Counted from the stretch's first letter, positions 7,156-14,951 are shown. The stretch: DNA of 15,308 nucleotides from JBFELO01 sp041552055 (GCA_041552055.1 JBFELO010000106.1:1-15308); one strand, 5' to 3'. Notes: a model not told the origin generated them from the letters alone. Program-made: numbers and translations.

Positions 7156-7193
7156 CCTCAAGCCCTGGATGTGGTGGGGCCTGGGCCCTCCTC

Positions 7194-8798
7194 CTAATGC
7201 CACTCCCAGTCGATGAACCCCGGCTGAGTGTCGACCATGGCGTTCACCATCAGCTCCACGAGACCGCCGTAGTAGATGCCGGCCTTCTCCCAGGCGTCGT
7301 AGTAGGTGATGATGTCACGCAGCTGGCCCTTGCAGTTGGAGCACGGTGCGCAGACGTACTTGGGGTGGTCTATATCCATCGGCTCGGCCGCGAAAGCCTC
7401 GAGGATCTGACGAAACTTGCGTCGACCGGTCATGTGGTGGCGCCAGTCGGCGAAGTTGTGCCCCGACATGATGGCGAAACCGGAGCCACCGCCGCAGCAA
7501 TAGTTCTCGACCCCATGCGGCGCCATCTCCCGGAACCGCTCCTTGGGCACTACCGCTTCCATGATCTCGCGCTGGGGCGACACGATGCCCATCAGGCGGA
7601 CCATATTGCACGGATCGTGCAGCGTGACCGGAAAGTCGTTGCGGCTCTTGTCGAACTTGATCTTCCCTGACCTGACGATGTCCCGCAGGGTCACCATGGC
7701 GCTCTCGCGGGGGATGTTGAGGTCGCCGGTGAGAACCTTGTCGGCGATGACGGTCAGCGACTTGTGGGCGTGGCCGCACTCACCGAGCACGATCTTCTTG
7801 ACCCCGAGGTTCTTTGCCGCCTGCGCGTGACGCACCGCGACTCGCGCGAACTGCATGTCGTCGTACCACACACCGTAGTTGATGCCGTCATACGCCAGGG
7901 CTTCCGAGGACATGGTCCAACTCAGACCGGCGGCCTCGAAGATGGTGGCGAAGGCGCCCGGATTCTCCGGCCAGGCCATGATTTCGCCGGCATTGTGGAT
8001 CAGCAGAATGTCGGCACCTTGCTTGTCCCACGGCGTCTCGATCTCGATGCCGGTGCGCTCGGCGGTGTCCTCGTCGATGAACTCGATGTTGTCCTTGACA
8101 ATCATCGGCGTCATGCCGGTGGATGAGCCCACCTCGAGTTGAAGCACCGATCCGTCCTTGTGCAGCTCGCGGACAGTGATCCCCATCTCTTGCGACGCGA
8201 TCTTGCGGATCTCCCTCGACAGCAGAGCGTTGTCGACTCCGATCGGGCAGGTCTGGGCACAGCGACGGCACAGGTTGCAGCGGTAGCTCAGCTCGATCAG
8301 CCGGCCGACGGTTTCCCAGTTCAGATCGATGTCCCCGTGCACCAGCGGCGACGCCTTCTTGATGTACTTGAAGTAGATCCGGCGCAGGATCTCGGACCGA
8401 TAGATGGGGCGGTAGAGTTCGTTGTTGCCGCTCTCCTCGTAGATGTGGCAGGCTTCGGAGCACGTCTGGCATTTGGCGCAGTGCTCCATCGACATCTCGA
8501 GAGGCTGGAGAAAGGTCCAGTTGTCCTCCTTGGAGAACAGCTTTTCGAGACCGCTCAGAAAGCCCTGGACGAGCCGCTCCTCCTCCTCCTTGTTCTGGGG
8601 CTTGGGGAGGTTGACCGCGATGGTGTCGTCGAGCACGAAGTACTTCTCACGCGCCTCATCGGTCAGCGGCGCGATCGCCGGATCCTCGTCGATCCTGTCG
8701 AACGGGGGCGGGAGCGGAATCTGGTCGGCCGGCTCTATGTGAGCCAGTGGCTGACCCGCGTGCTTCGAGAAATCCTTGACGCTTGCTGGTTCCTTCAT
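7194..8798 (-). CDS. DsrK/HdrD-like CCG-domain iron-sulfur oxidoreductase subunit
   Basis: A 534-residue cytoplasmic protein of the HdrD/DsrK family. Two ferredoxin-type groups (C107/C110/C113/C117 and C174/C177/C180/C184) should bind [4Fe-4S] clusters. A full CCG-type site follows: GECGH (C341), DPC (C397), NYCCGGGSG (C434, C435) and CAPCSNC (C483, C486, C489). Such sites carry the special cluster that handles thiol/disulfide electron pairs in HdrD and, it is thought, DsrC in sulfate reducers. The DsrK sequences I recall have Ala after the double cysteine, so this may be a DsrK paralogue rather than the subunit of DsrMKJOP itself. No J, O or P gene follows directly, although hmcB and hmcC further on are of the O and P types. 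Its ATG overlaps the stop of the cytochrome gene as ATGA, with GGAGG ten bases upstream. The frame extends to 8945, but that part is the neighbour's coding sequence. Confidence 0.88.
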   Translation of the reverse strand: MKEPASVKDFSKHAGQPLAHIEPADQIPLPPPFDRIDEDPAIAPLTDEAREKYFVLDDTIAVNLPKPQNKEEEERLVQGFLSGLEKLFSKEDNWTFLQPLEMSMEHCAKCQTCSEACHIYEESGNNELYRPIYRSEILRRIYFKYIKKASPLVHGDIDLNWETVGRLIELSYRCNLCRRCAQTCPIGVDNALLSREIRKIASQEMGITVRELHKDGSVLQLEVGSSTGMTPMIVKDNIEFIDEDTAERTGIEIETPWDKQGADILLIHNAGEIMAWPENPGAFATIFEAAGLSWTMSSEALAYDGINYGVWYDDMQFARVAVRHAQAAKNLGVKKIVLGECGHAHKSLTVIADKVLTGDLNIPRESAMVTLRDIVRSGKIKFDKSRNDFPVTLHDPCNMVRLMGIVSPQREIMEAVVPKERFREMAPHGVENYCCGGGSGFAIMSGHNFADWRHHMTGRRKFRQILEAFAAEPMDIDHPKYVCAPCSNCKGQLRDIITYYDAWEKAGIYYGGLVELMVNAMVDTQPGFIDWEWH

Positions 8799-9730
8799 TT
8801 GCTCTGATCCTCCGTGGCGACATCGAGCCAGGTCTTCTTGCCGTCGCCCTTGATGTGGGGTGCGGACCAGGAGACCGGTTGATTGAGGAGATCGTGAATC
8901 ACCGCCTCCTGCTTGCCGCCGGGCAGGTTGGGTTCGTCGGCCCACCGAATGGCATGGTAGGCGAAGTACTTGCCCACGAAGTGGGACATGTGGGTCAGTG
9001 GGATGTAGGCGACGAGTGCCGCCAGCAAGATCGCCGAGATGTACGGCAGCGACCCGCCGAAACCTACGACCGGAAGAGCAGCCACGTTGAAGGTCACGAG
9101 GTTGGCGACGAACTCCGACACGATCGAGAAATCTCGGTCAACGATGAGCGCTGTCGCGAGGGCGAATCCGAAGACCAGCACGAAAAACACCAAGTTGACC
9201 ACGTCCATCGGCGCGGTGTAGTCGCGCAGCGGCTTCGTCCGTCGCCGCTGGATCAGGCCGAACGCACCGATCAGCCCCAGCACGAGACCTGCGTAGCCGG
9301 TGACCGGAATCAAGAAGGAGAAGATCCCGCCCACGACTCCGGCCATCACCCCGGGAACCAGAGCACCGAGGATTCCGGCCGCGATCATCAGAATCGTGCA
9401 CGCGGCCACCAGATAAAGTCCGAAGTGGAAGGGAAACGAGCGCGTCCACAGCTTCCGGTTGTGCTCCTTGAGAGCGACCAGAAACATGATCTCCGGCACC
9501 ATCGCCTTGACCTCACCGATCAGCGACACCTCGCGGTCCCGCGTCCACCACTCGCTGTTCTCCAGGTACGACCCACCGTAGGCTGCTCGACCTCCCCCTT
9601 CGTGGGCAACCGGATACAGCTCCCAGCGCAGGTGCATGGGCATCTTCGACCAGGTCAGAAACCGGGCCAGAACCGCCACGAGAAAGATGGCGATGCCACA
9701 GTAGGCGATCATGTAAGTGAGAATAGTCAT
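8795..9730 (-). CDS. DsrM/HdrE-like membrane cytochrome b (NarI family)
   Basis: A 311-residue membrane protein. Hydrophobic segments lie at about 4-26, 102-123, 126-158, 175-198, 204-222 and 228-246. Candidate b-haem ligands are H102 (in PFHFGLYL) and H247/H250 (in LTHMSHFVGKYF), the latter a typical signature of DsrM/HdrE proteins. A soluble loop at 27-95 precedes the second segment and a soluble tail of about 50 residues ends the protein. With the next gene it forms the cytochrome b plus CCG-protein pair used by DsrMK and HdrED to link membrane quinol to cytoplasmic thiol/disulfide chemistry. ATG at 9730 has GGAG eight bases upstream and is preferred to the in-frame GTG at 9739. A promoter should lie in the AT-rich stretch at about 9745-9800. 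Confidence 0.87.
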   Translation of the reverse strand: MTILTYMIAYCGIAIFLVAVLARFLTWSKMPMHLRWELYPVAHEGGGRAAYGGSYLENSEWWTRDREVSLIGEVKAMVPEIMFLVALKEHNRKLWTRSFPFHFGLYLVAACTILMIAAGILGALVPGVMAGVVGGIFSFLIPVTGYAGLVLGLIGAFGLIQRRRTKPLRDYTAPMDVVNLVFFVLVFGFALATALIVDRDFSIVSEFVANLVTFNVAALPVVGFGGSLPYISAILLAALVAYIPLTHMSHFVGKYFAYHAIRWADEPNLPGGKQEAVIHDLLNQPVSWSAPHIKGDGKKTWLDVATEDQSK

Positions 9731-10198
9731 CAGTCCCACTCCCCCCGTAGTTTACCTCATCGTCCTATGGTTGTTTGCGACAAATCATCAAAAACAATCG
9801 TGTTTCCAGGGCGGTCACGCCGCTCCCCGCAACCGGTCATTCTATCTCCACGACGGACACCAAATGAGACTGCATCCGCGACTCTACGCGCGTCACGATC
9901 CGGTTGTCACCGAGCAATTTCCATTCCCTAGCGGCTTGCTCGGGAATGGGCGCGCAACGGCAATCGGAACGGCGTCACCGGGGTTCGGAAGTCGTCTGAA
10001 ACGCGATTCTTGGCCCCATCGCGGCTGGGCCCGGAGCCCACGGACCGCTCCAAGCCACGCGGGATGGCCGCGCGTCACCGTCGGCGACGCCGTCACCAAC
10101 TCGTAACATCCACGCGCATCACCCGCCGCCCGAGATCCTCGACATGCGCCCGCGGCTCCAGCCCTGAATTCTCACCGAGCTCCTGCTGCGGCCGTCGA
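9731..10198. other. 468-base non-coding spacer upstream of the dsrM-like gene
   Basis: No convincing gene on either strand. Bases 9755-9802 are AT-rich compared with the surroundings and are the likely promoter region for the dsrMK-like pair (minus strand), but I find no hexamer pair good enough to name. Bases 9911-10013 hold interlocked inverted repeats and a diverged family A element. The rest, 10014-10198, is G+C-rich and shows nothing recognisable, including no T-tailed terminator. Confidence 0.65.
9911..10013. repeat. Diverged palindromic repeat (family A, copy 2) with interlocked inverted repeats
   Basis: CGAGCAA (9911-9917) is complementary to TTGCTCG (9936-9942), and CCATTCCC (9921-9928) to GGGAATGG (9942-9949). 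The arms alternate a-b-a'-b', so they can only form one at a time or as a pseudoknot. Downstream, ATCGGAACGGCGTCACCGG resembles the family A arm, and TGAAACGCGATTCTTGG (9997-10013) nearly matches the end of copy 1 (4422-4437). This suggests a decayed member of the same family. Confidence 0.5.
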
Positions 10199-10912
10199 TC
10201 AGTCTGTCGGTTGACCGGAACCGTACCGGCGCTTGAGCCAGCCCGGGATGAGCGAGAGGAGCACGAAGGCCGCGGCCGCGATCCCCAGGTACCACAGCGT
10301 GGTCCCGAAATCCCCGGTCCGAACCGAGCCGGCCGCGAAATTGTAGGCGATGGTCCCGGGCAGCATGCACACGAGGCTCACGAGCGCATAGGTGGACAGC
10401 CTGATGTCGGTCAGACCGTAGACGAAGTTCTGGATGTTGAACGGAAAGACCGGAACGAGGCGGGTGATCATCAGCATCCGCCAACCGTGCCTGGACACGC
10501 CGTCGTCGATCTTCCTGAGGCCTTCGTTGCGCCGCATCTGGCGTTCGACCATCCCGCGGGCCGCGTATCGGCCGATCAGGAAGGCGGCGACAGCCCCGAT
10601 GTTGGCACCGACCGTGGTCCACACGGTTCCCCAAACTGCACCGAAGATGAGTCCCCCGGCTATCGAGATCGGCAGACCGGGCAGAAAGAACACGCAGGCC
10701 GCGATCCACAACAGGACAAACACCAGCGGCGCCCTCCAGCCGAGGCTGTCGAACCAGGCGTCGATGCGGTCCACGTTGTCGAGGGTGAGGAATCCGAACG
10801 CGCCGAACTTCCACGCCACGAACACTCCCGCGGCCACCAACAGCAGGCCAACGTACGGCTTCAATCGCCCGCCGCGGCTCTGCGGTTCTTCGTGTGCGTT
10901 CGAAATCTCCAT
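10199..10912 (-). CDS. TVP38/TMEM64-family (VTT domain) membrane protein
   Basis: A 237-residue inner-membrane protein. After a charged N-terminus (1-17) come a first membrane segment (about 20-36) and a VTT/DedA-type core. The first re-entrant motif is FFLPGLPISIAGGLIFG (75-91), followed by GANIGAVAAFLIGR (102-115). The second is RLVPVFPFNIQNFVYGLT (151-168), with further segments at about 175-195 and 205-223. Both family signatures are intact and the length is normal. Members of this superfamily act in lipid scrambling or translocation and small-solute transport; the substrate here is unknown. ATG at 10912 has GGAG twelve bases upstream. GTG at 10930 (six residues longer), with GGGGGA five bases before it, is an equal alternative. 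The start region is covered by a strong hairpin. It appears to be its own transcription unit. Confidence 0.88.
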   Translation of the reverse strand: MEISNAHEEPQSRGGRLKPYVGLLLVAAGVFVAWKFGAFGFLTLDNVDRIDAWFDSLGWRAPLVFVLLWIAACVFFLPGLPISIAGGLIFGAVWGTVWTTVGANIGAVAAFLIGRYAARGMVERQMRRNEGLRKIDDGVSRHGWRMLMITRLVPVFPFNIQNFVYGLTDIRLSTYALVSLVCMLPGTIAYNFAAGSVRTGDFGTTLWYLGIAAAAFVLLSLIPGWLKRRYGSGQPTD

Positions 10913-10932
10913 CTGCTTGCTTTTCTCCACCT

Positions 10933-10966
10933 CGGTCCCCCGCTCGGCCCCCGCTTCGGGGGACCG
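10933..10966 (-). promoter_or_regulatory. Leader hairpin over the ribosome site of the TVP38-family gene
   Basis: CGGTCCCCCG and CGGGGGACCG (10957-10966 and 10933-10942 on the + strand) form a perfect 10-bp inverted repeat with a 14-base loop. A second, exclusive pairing, CCCCCG with CGGGGG around a 3-base loop (10948-10962), uses the same CCCCCG arm. On the transcript the distal arm contains the GGGGGA just before the GTG start at 10930. The hairpin could therefore hide or free the ribosome site. No T-run follows, so a terminator is less likely. Confidence 0.4.
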
Positions 10967-11061
10967 CCATTGTTTCGAGCAGTTGTGCTGCCGGGTCGCT
11001 TTTGGTAACAGAGGGATAGGCGTAGGTCGGGCCCACGCTTCCTATGGGAAAGGAAACCCGG

Positions 11062-12489
11062 TCACTCTACCTGTCTGTTCCGGACCTCGGGTGGCTCAAA
11101 GTGCAGCGGCAGTCTCACGATGAACCTGCTGCCCCTCTCCGGGGTGCTCTCGAGGGTTACCGTGCCGCCGTGCATCTCGACCCCCTCCTTGACGATGGAG
11201 AGACCCAAGCCGGTGCCTCCCTCGGCGTGGATCTTCGCGTTCGGCGCACGAACGAACTCGAGAAACACGTCGTTCTGGAGGTCCTCGGGAATGCCGATCC
11301 CCTGATCCTCGACGACCACGGTGGCGATGCCGTCGTCGACCGCCAACGACACGCGCACCTCACCTCCCTCCGCGGAGTAGATGATCGCGTTGTGAATGAG
11401 GTTTTCAAAGATGTACACGAGATCCGGGGGTACCCCCCAGTCGAGCAAGGCCACTCCCCGGAAATCCGGCACGAGCTCGACCTGGCGTTCCTGGGCGATT
11501 GGCGTCATGGCATCGAAGATGTCGGCGATGACCTGGTTGATGTACACCTGTCGCGCCCACGGCGCCTGGGCGCGGCCCTCGCGCATCTTCGCCAGCTCGA
11601 GCAGATCGTTGACGATCGCCAGGAGGTCATCCACCCGCTCGGTGGCACCCACAAGGAGCCGGCGTCCGTGGTCGCTGCCCGCGTCCAGGTAACCATCCAC
11701 CAGGACCTGCAGCGATGTCTTGATCGTTCCCAGGGGCGACCGGAGCTGGTGGGCCGAAATCCTCATGTAGTGCGACTTCTTGCGCTCCGCCTCCTCCATC
11801 TCGGACAGCAGACGCTGGAGCTCCTCCCCACGGTCCCGCAGTTTTTCGCTGGTCCGAAACAACGCCCTCGTGCGCTCCTTGAACCGGCTCGTCACCGAGT
11901 CGGTCAGGTACACCACACCGAGCAGGAGCACCACCAGCATCGCCGCATTGAGGGAGCATCCGGCCGCGGTGTCGCCCGTCCCGGTATGAATGTGGTGGTG
12001 GATGAGCAGACCCCGGTGCTCCAGCAGGAATAGGCCGATTGTGACCGAGCACGTCGCCACCGCGAGCAGGTACATGATCCGGGTGGAGATCATGATGGTG
12101 CCGATCGCCATGTGGAACACGAGAAACGGCAGCACTGGGCTGTGGCAGCCCCCTGTGAAGTGAATCACCACGACCAAGGCGGCGAGATCCGACACCATCT
12201 GGATGATCGCGACCACGCGTAGATTGGAGTAGCGGTGATCGGCCTCGCTCAGTCGTCGAAGCCAGAGCAGGTAGACCGCGTTGTAGGCGGCCACCAACCC
12301 GGCCACCAGCGTCAGGCTGGGCCAGGTGTCGACCAGACCGAAGCGCGGGCCGACAATCGCCGCGACAGCCAGGCCCGCCACCGCCACCCAACGCAGGCGG
12401 GCGAACCATCGCAGCCGGCCCAACAACTCGGAGGCATTGACGAAACTGAACGGGGTGTCTGGTGGTCCGCCGACGGCTCGATCGTCCAT
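11062..12489 (-). CDS. Six-TM sensor histidine kinase, RegB/PrrB-like (orphan)
   Basis: A 475-residue membrane sensor kinase. Six hydrophobic segments (about 34-50, 56-77, 92-110, 118-134, 137-155, 181-198) form the sensor part. A coiled coil (about 202-240) leads to the HisKA domain with phospho-acceptor H247 in ISAHQLRSPL. The ATPase domain has N box FENLIHNA (361-368), G1 DQGIG (395-399) and G2 GGTGLGLS (424-431), so the kinase core is complete. The HFTGGCHSPVLPF stretch (110-122), between the third and fourth segments, sits where RegB/PrrB kinases carry their GGxxNPF quinone-sensing motif. That makes redox sensing through quinones plausible, as inference. The residue after the phospho-acceptor is Gln instead of the common Glu or Asp. 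No response regulator lies nearby, so the partner is unknown. The ATG has no strong ribosome site. Confidence 0.88.
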   Translation of the reverse strand: MDDRAVGGPPDTPFSFVNASELLGRLRWFARLRWVAVAGLAVAAIVGPRFGLVDTWPSLTLVAGLVAAYNAVYLLWLRRLSEADHRYSNLRVVAIIQMVSDLAALVVVIHFTGGCHSPVLPFLVFHMAIGTIMISTRIMYLLAVATCSVTIGLFLLEHRGLLIHHHIHTGTGDTAAGCSLNAAMLVVLLLGVVYLTDSVTSRFKERTRALFRTSEKLRDRGEELQRLLSEMEEAERKKSHYMRISAHQLRSPLGTIKTSLQVLVDGYLDAGSDHGRRLLVGATERVDDLLAIVNDLLELAKMREGRAQAPWARQVYINQVIADIFDAMTPIAQERQVELVPDFRGVALLDWGVPPDLVYIFENLIHNAIIYSAEGGEVRVSLAVDDGIATVVVEDQGIGIPEDLQNDVFLEFVRAPNAKIHAEGGTGLGLSIVKEGVEMHGGTVTLESTPERGSRFIVRLPLHFEPPEVRNRQVE

Positions 12490-12552
12490 GCCCGCAAGCG
12501 TACACCGACCCTACCGGGTTTCGCGTACCTTCGTGAGACGCGCTCGGCGGCA

Positions 12553-12622
12553 CCGTCTCCGTATCCGATTCCTCACGCTGGGTCGAGGGGCACATCGGGC
12601 ACGAAGACGGATACGGAGACGG
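12553..12622. repeat. Palindromic intergenic repeat, family A copy 3
   Basis: CCGTCTCCGTATCCG (12553-12567) and its exact reverse complement (12608-12622) form a perfect 15-bp stem with a 40-base loop. The right arm plus four bases is identical to 4383-4401. It lies in the 178-base gap after the DsbA-like gene and before the histidine kinase. There it could act as an mRNA 3' stabiliser or weak terminator, though no T-run follows. Confidence 0.75.
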
Positions 12623-12667
12623 GCACCGGCACTCCCCGAATGTCGGCAGAACGGGCGGGGCCCGTGG

Positions 12668-13804
12668 CTAGGAAAGATCTTCGCCGGCCACCAGACGATC
12701 GATCATCCCCGGGAACCAGCTCTCGTTCGGCGCCTGGATCTTCCAGCCGTTGACGAAGTAGGTCGGGGTGGCGCTGACGCCCAATTGGTGACCGAGCGCC
12801 ATCTGGCGATGGACGGCGTCGAGCGAGGGCTCACGCAGGTAGCACGCGGTGAAGGCCGTGCCGTCGAGCCCGGCGCCGTCGACGAAGTCCAGCGACGTGG
12901 GCGTCACGAGCGACACCTCCATCTCGGACTGCATCGAATAGAACAACTCCTTGAAGGACACCAGGCTCCCGGCGTTCTGGAGCGCGACGCACCACGATGC
13001 GCTGGCCGAGCGGAACGACCACGGGTGGATGTTGGTGAGCGGGAAGCTGACCATCCCGTGTTTCATGGCGGCGCCGTTGGCCTCGAGCTCACCCTTGATC
13101 AGCGGCCAACGGGCACGACACGCGGGACACTCGAAATCGGAGAACTCCACGATTTCGACCGTCGCCTCTCCGTCGCCGCCCTTGTCCCACACCACCAAAT
13201 CGCTGGCGGCCAGCAGCTGTCTGCGATGCGCCACCGGATCCTCATCGAGCGAAAACGGCGTGCCGAGCACGAAGTTCTCGCCGTCCGACGTCACCGCGGC
13301 CCCGCGCCGGAACTCCCCGTAGCCGGTCTCGACCACCAGCCAGAACGGGATCAACGCCCCCACGCTTCCCGGCCCGTCCCCCCACTCCACTCTGGTGTTG
13401 ATGCGCAGGCTGGAGCGCAGCACGTCAGGGATCATCTCCTGCAGGAACCGCCCGAGGGCACCAGGCTCGACTCCGACGTCTTGAAATGGCAGTCTGGCGA
13501 CGCTCCCGATCCAGGCGAGCTTCGCCATCTCGTCGACGACGACCGTGACCGAACCCGACAGGAGCTGACTGTCACACTGGCGGTCGACGGTGACGAGCCG
13601 ATAGCTGCCGGATGCCGTCTGAGAGCGCTCGTCGGCGGTGATGGTGAACATCGAATCCGGATACCACGGCTCGGCCCGAGAAACGAGCCTCAGCAGATCC
13701 GTATCCTGCGCCGACGCAGCCAACCCGGCGCGCTGTACGACGCAGAACATGCCGCCACCGACCAGCAATGTCGCGAGGGTGATTGAAATCAGTCTCTGCC
13801 CCAT
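12668..13804 (-). CDS. Exported DsbA/thioredoxin-fold protein with an extra N-terminal domain
   Basis: A 378-residue protein with an N-terminal signal or anchor (hydrophobic 6-24, ending near LAASAQ). Residues about 35-195 form a domain I do not recognise, with one Cys (C77). From about 213 a DsbA-like thioredoxin fold follows: strand VEIVEFSDFECPACRARW with the redox-active CPAC at 226-229, a helical insert with C272 and C321, and the cis-proline loop SATPTYFVNG (P347). Proteins of this group make or isomerise disulfides, or keep cytochrome c thiols in the right state, outside the cytoplasm. The exact function here is open. It starts 97 bases after recA in the same direction, with GAGGAG at good distance (start at 13804), so it may be partly read from recA. 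A functional link to the multihaem cytochromes nearby is only a guess. Confidence 0.85.
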   Translation of the reverse strand: MGQRLISITLATLLVGGGMFCVVQRAGLAASAQDTDLLRLVSRAEPWYPDSMFTITADERSQTASGSYRLVTVDRQCDSQLLSGSVTVVVDEMAKLAWIGSVARLPFQDVGVEPGALGRFLQEMIPDVLRSSLRINTRVEWGDGPGSVGALIPFWLVVETGYGEFRRGAAVTSDGENFVLGTPFSLDEDPVAHRRQLLAASDLVVWDKGGDGEATVEIVEFSDFECPACRARWPLIKGELEANGAAMKHGMVSFPLTNIHPWSFRSASASWCVALQNAGSLVSFKELFYSMQSEMEVSLVTPTSLDFVDGAGLDGTAFTACYLREPSLDAVHRQMALGHQLGVSATPTYFVNGWKIQAPNESWFPGMIDRLVAGEDLS

Positions 13805-13901
13805 GGTCTCCTCGTTGCGTTCGATCTCGGTTCAAAGCGGAAAATCACCGAAGCGCGTCGATATCTGCACCACGCATGGAAAGCACGACCAACCGCCGTG
13901 G

Positions 13902-14951
13902 TTATTCCGGGTTGTCGGCCGCTATCTCCCCCTCCGATGATCCGGTCTCGGCCCCGGGGATCAGGCCAAGCTTCTCGCGCAGCTTGACCTCGATCTCGTC
14001 CGCCGCCTCCGGATTCTCCCTGAGAAAGGTGCGCGCCGCCTCACGGCCCTGCCCGATGCGTGTCTCGGCGTAGGAGTACCAGGAGCCGGATTTCTGTACC
14101 AGGCGGTGCTCGACTCCCAGATCGAGCAACTCCCCGGTTCGTGAGATGCCTTCGCCGTAGAGGATGTCGAACTCGGCGATCTTGAACGGCGCAGAGACCT
14201 TGTTCTTGGCGACCTTCGCCTTGGTGCGATTACCGATCACCTGGTCGCCCTGCTTGATCGAGCTTGTTCGCCGAATGTCGATGCGCACCGACGAGTAGAA
14301 CTTGAGTGCTCGTCCGCCCGTCGTGGTCTCGGGATTACCGAACATGACACCGATCTTCTCCCGAACCTGGTTGATGAACACCAGTGACGTCCTCGACTTG
14401 GCCACGATTCCGGCGAGCTTGCGCAGCGCCTGCGACATCAAGCGGGCCTGGAGGCCCATCTGGGCGTCGCCCATGTCCCCTTCGAGCTCGGCACGCGGCA
14501 CCAACGCCGCCACCGAATCGACCACGATGACATCGACGGAACCGGACCTGATCAGCGTCTCTGCGATCTCCAATGCCTGCTCGCCGAAGTCGGGCTGGGA
14601 GATCAGCATCTCGTCCAGGTTGACGCCCAACCGGCCGGCGTAGTCGGAATCGAGGGCATGCTCGGCGTCGATGAATGCGGCCAGCCCGCCGCCGGCCTGG
14701 GCGTTGGCGATCAGGTGGAGCCCCAGGGTCGTCTTGCCCGAGGACTCCGGACCGTAGATCTCGATCACCCGCCCCCGGGGCACCCCGCCCACGCCCAGCG
14801 CCGCATCGAGCGCGATCGACCCCGTAGGGATGACGTTGACCCGAATCTGCGGCTGTTCACCCATCCGCATCACCGCGCCCTTGCCGAACTGCCGTTCGAT
14901 CTGACCGATGGCGGTTTCCAATGCCTTCAGCTTCTCGGCCTTGGTACTCAT
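13902..14951 (-). CDS. recA: RecA recombinase
   Basis: A 349-residue complete RecA, the ATP-dependent strand-exchange protein of homologous recombination and the co-protease of the SOS response. Walker A is GPESSGKT (67-74), the catalytic glutamate E97 lies in DAEHALD, Walker B is VIVVDS (141-146), loop L1 is around EGDMGDAQMG (157-166), and FINQVREKIGVMFG (192-205) leads into loop L2. The C-terminal domain ends in an acidic tail (GSSEGEIAADNPE), as usual. The ATG has AAGGAG eight bases upstream and a promoter at 14994-15022. No recX or lexA follows; the next gene is the DsbA-like protein. Length and motifs are fully typical, with no intein or frameshift. Confidence 0.99.
   Translation of the reverse strand: MSTKAEKLKALETAIGQIERQFGKGAVMRMGEQPQIRVNVIPTGSIALDAALGVGGVPRGRVIEIYGPESSGKTTLGLHLIANAQAGGGLAAFIDAEHALDSDYAGRLGVNLDEMLISQPDFGEQALEIAETLIRSGSVDVIVVDSVAALVPRAELEGDMGDAQMGLQARLMSQALRKLAGIVAKSRTSLVFINQVREKIGVMFGNPETTTGGRALKFYSSVRIDIRRTSSIKQGDQVIGNRTKAKVAKNKVSAPFKIAEFDILYGEGISRTGELLDLGVEHRLVQKSGSWYSYAETRIGQGREAARTFLRENPEAADEIEVKLREKLGLIPGAETGSSEGEIAADNPE

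Larger units (their letters stand above)
6386..7193. other. 808-base non-coding spacer between the tmc/hmc operon and the dsrMK-like genes
   Basis: No frame here gives a recognisable protein; the short ORFs are Arg/Pro/Gly-rich and run through repeats. Going left to right it holds an AT-richer stretch at about 6490-6570 that probably contains the promoter for tmcD (minus strand). Next is a G-rich run (6660-6711), then the composite repeat at 6798-7044 and one copy of a dispersed repeat at 7078-7155. I see no T-tailed terminator behind the DsrK-like gene. Confidence 0.7.

Noticed and set aside
6745..7216. Several overlapping open frames of 85-150 codons on both strands
   Set aside because: All run through direct and inverted repeats and give Arg/Pro/Gly-rich translations; none has a convincing ribosome site.
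8783..9931. 382-codon plus-strand open frame opposite the dsrM-like gene
   Set aside because: Rich in Arg, His, Gln and Asp with no domain; it mirrors a membrane protein whose hydrophobic codons read as charged residues on the other strand.
10119..11036. 305-codon minus-strand frame overlapping the TVP38-family gene
   Set aside because: Another frame of the same strand encodes an intact VTT-domain membrane protein; this one is Arg-rich shadow.
12326..13786. 486-codon plus-strand open frame opposite the DsbA-like gene
   Set aside because: Low-complexity Arg/His/Pro translation; the opposite strand has a signal peptide, CPAC and cis-Pro loop in one frame.
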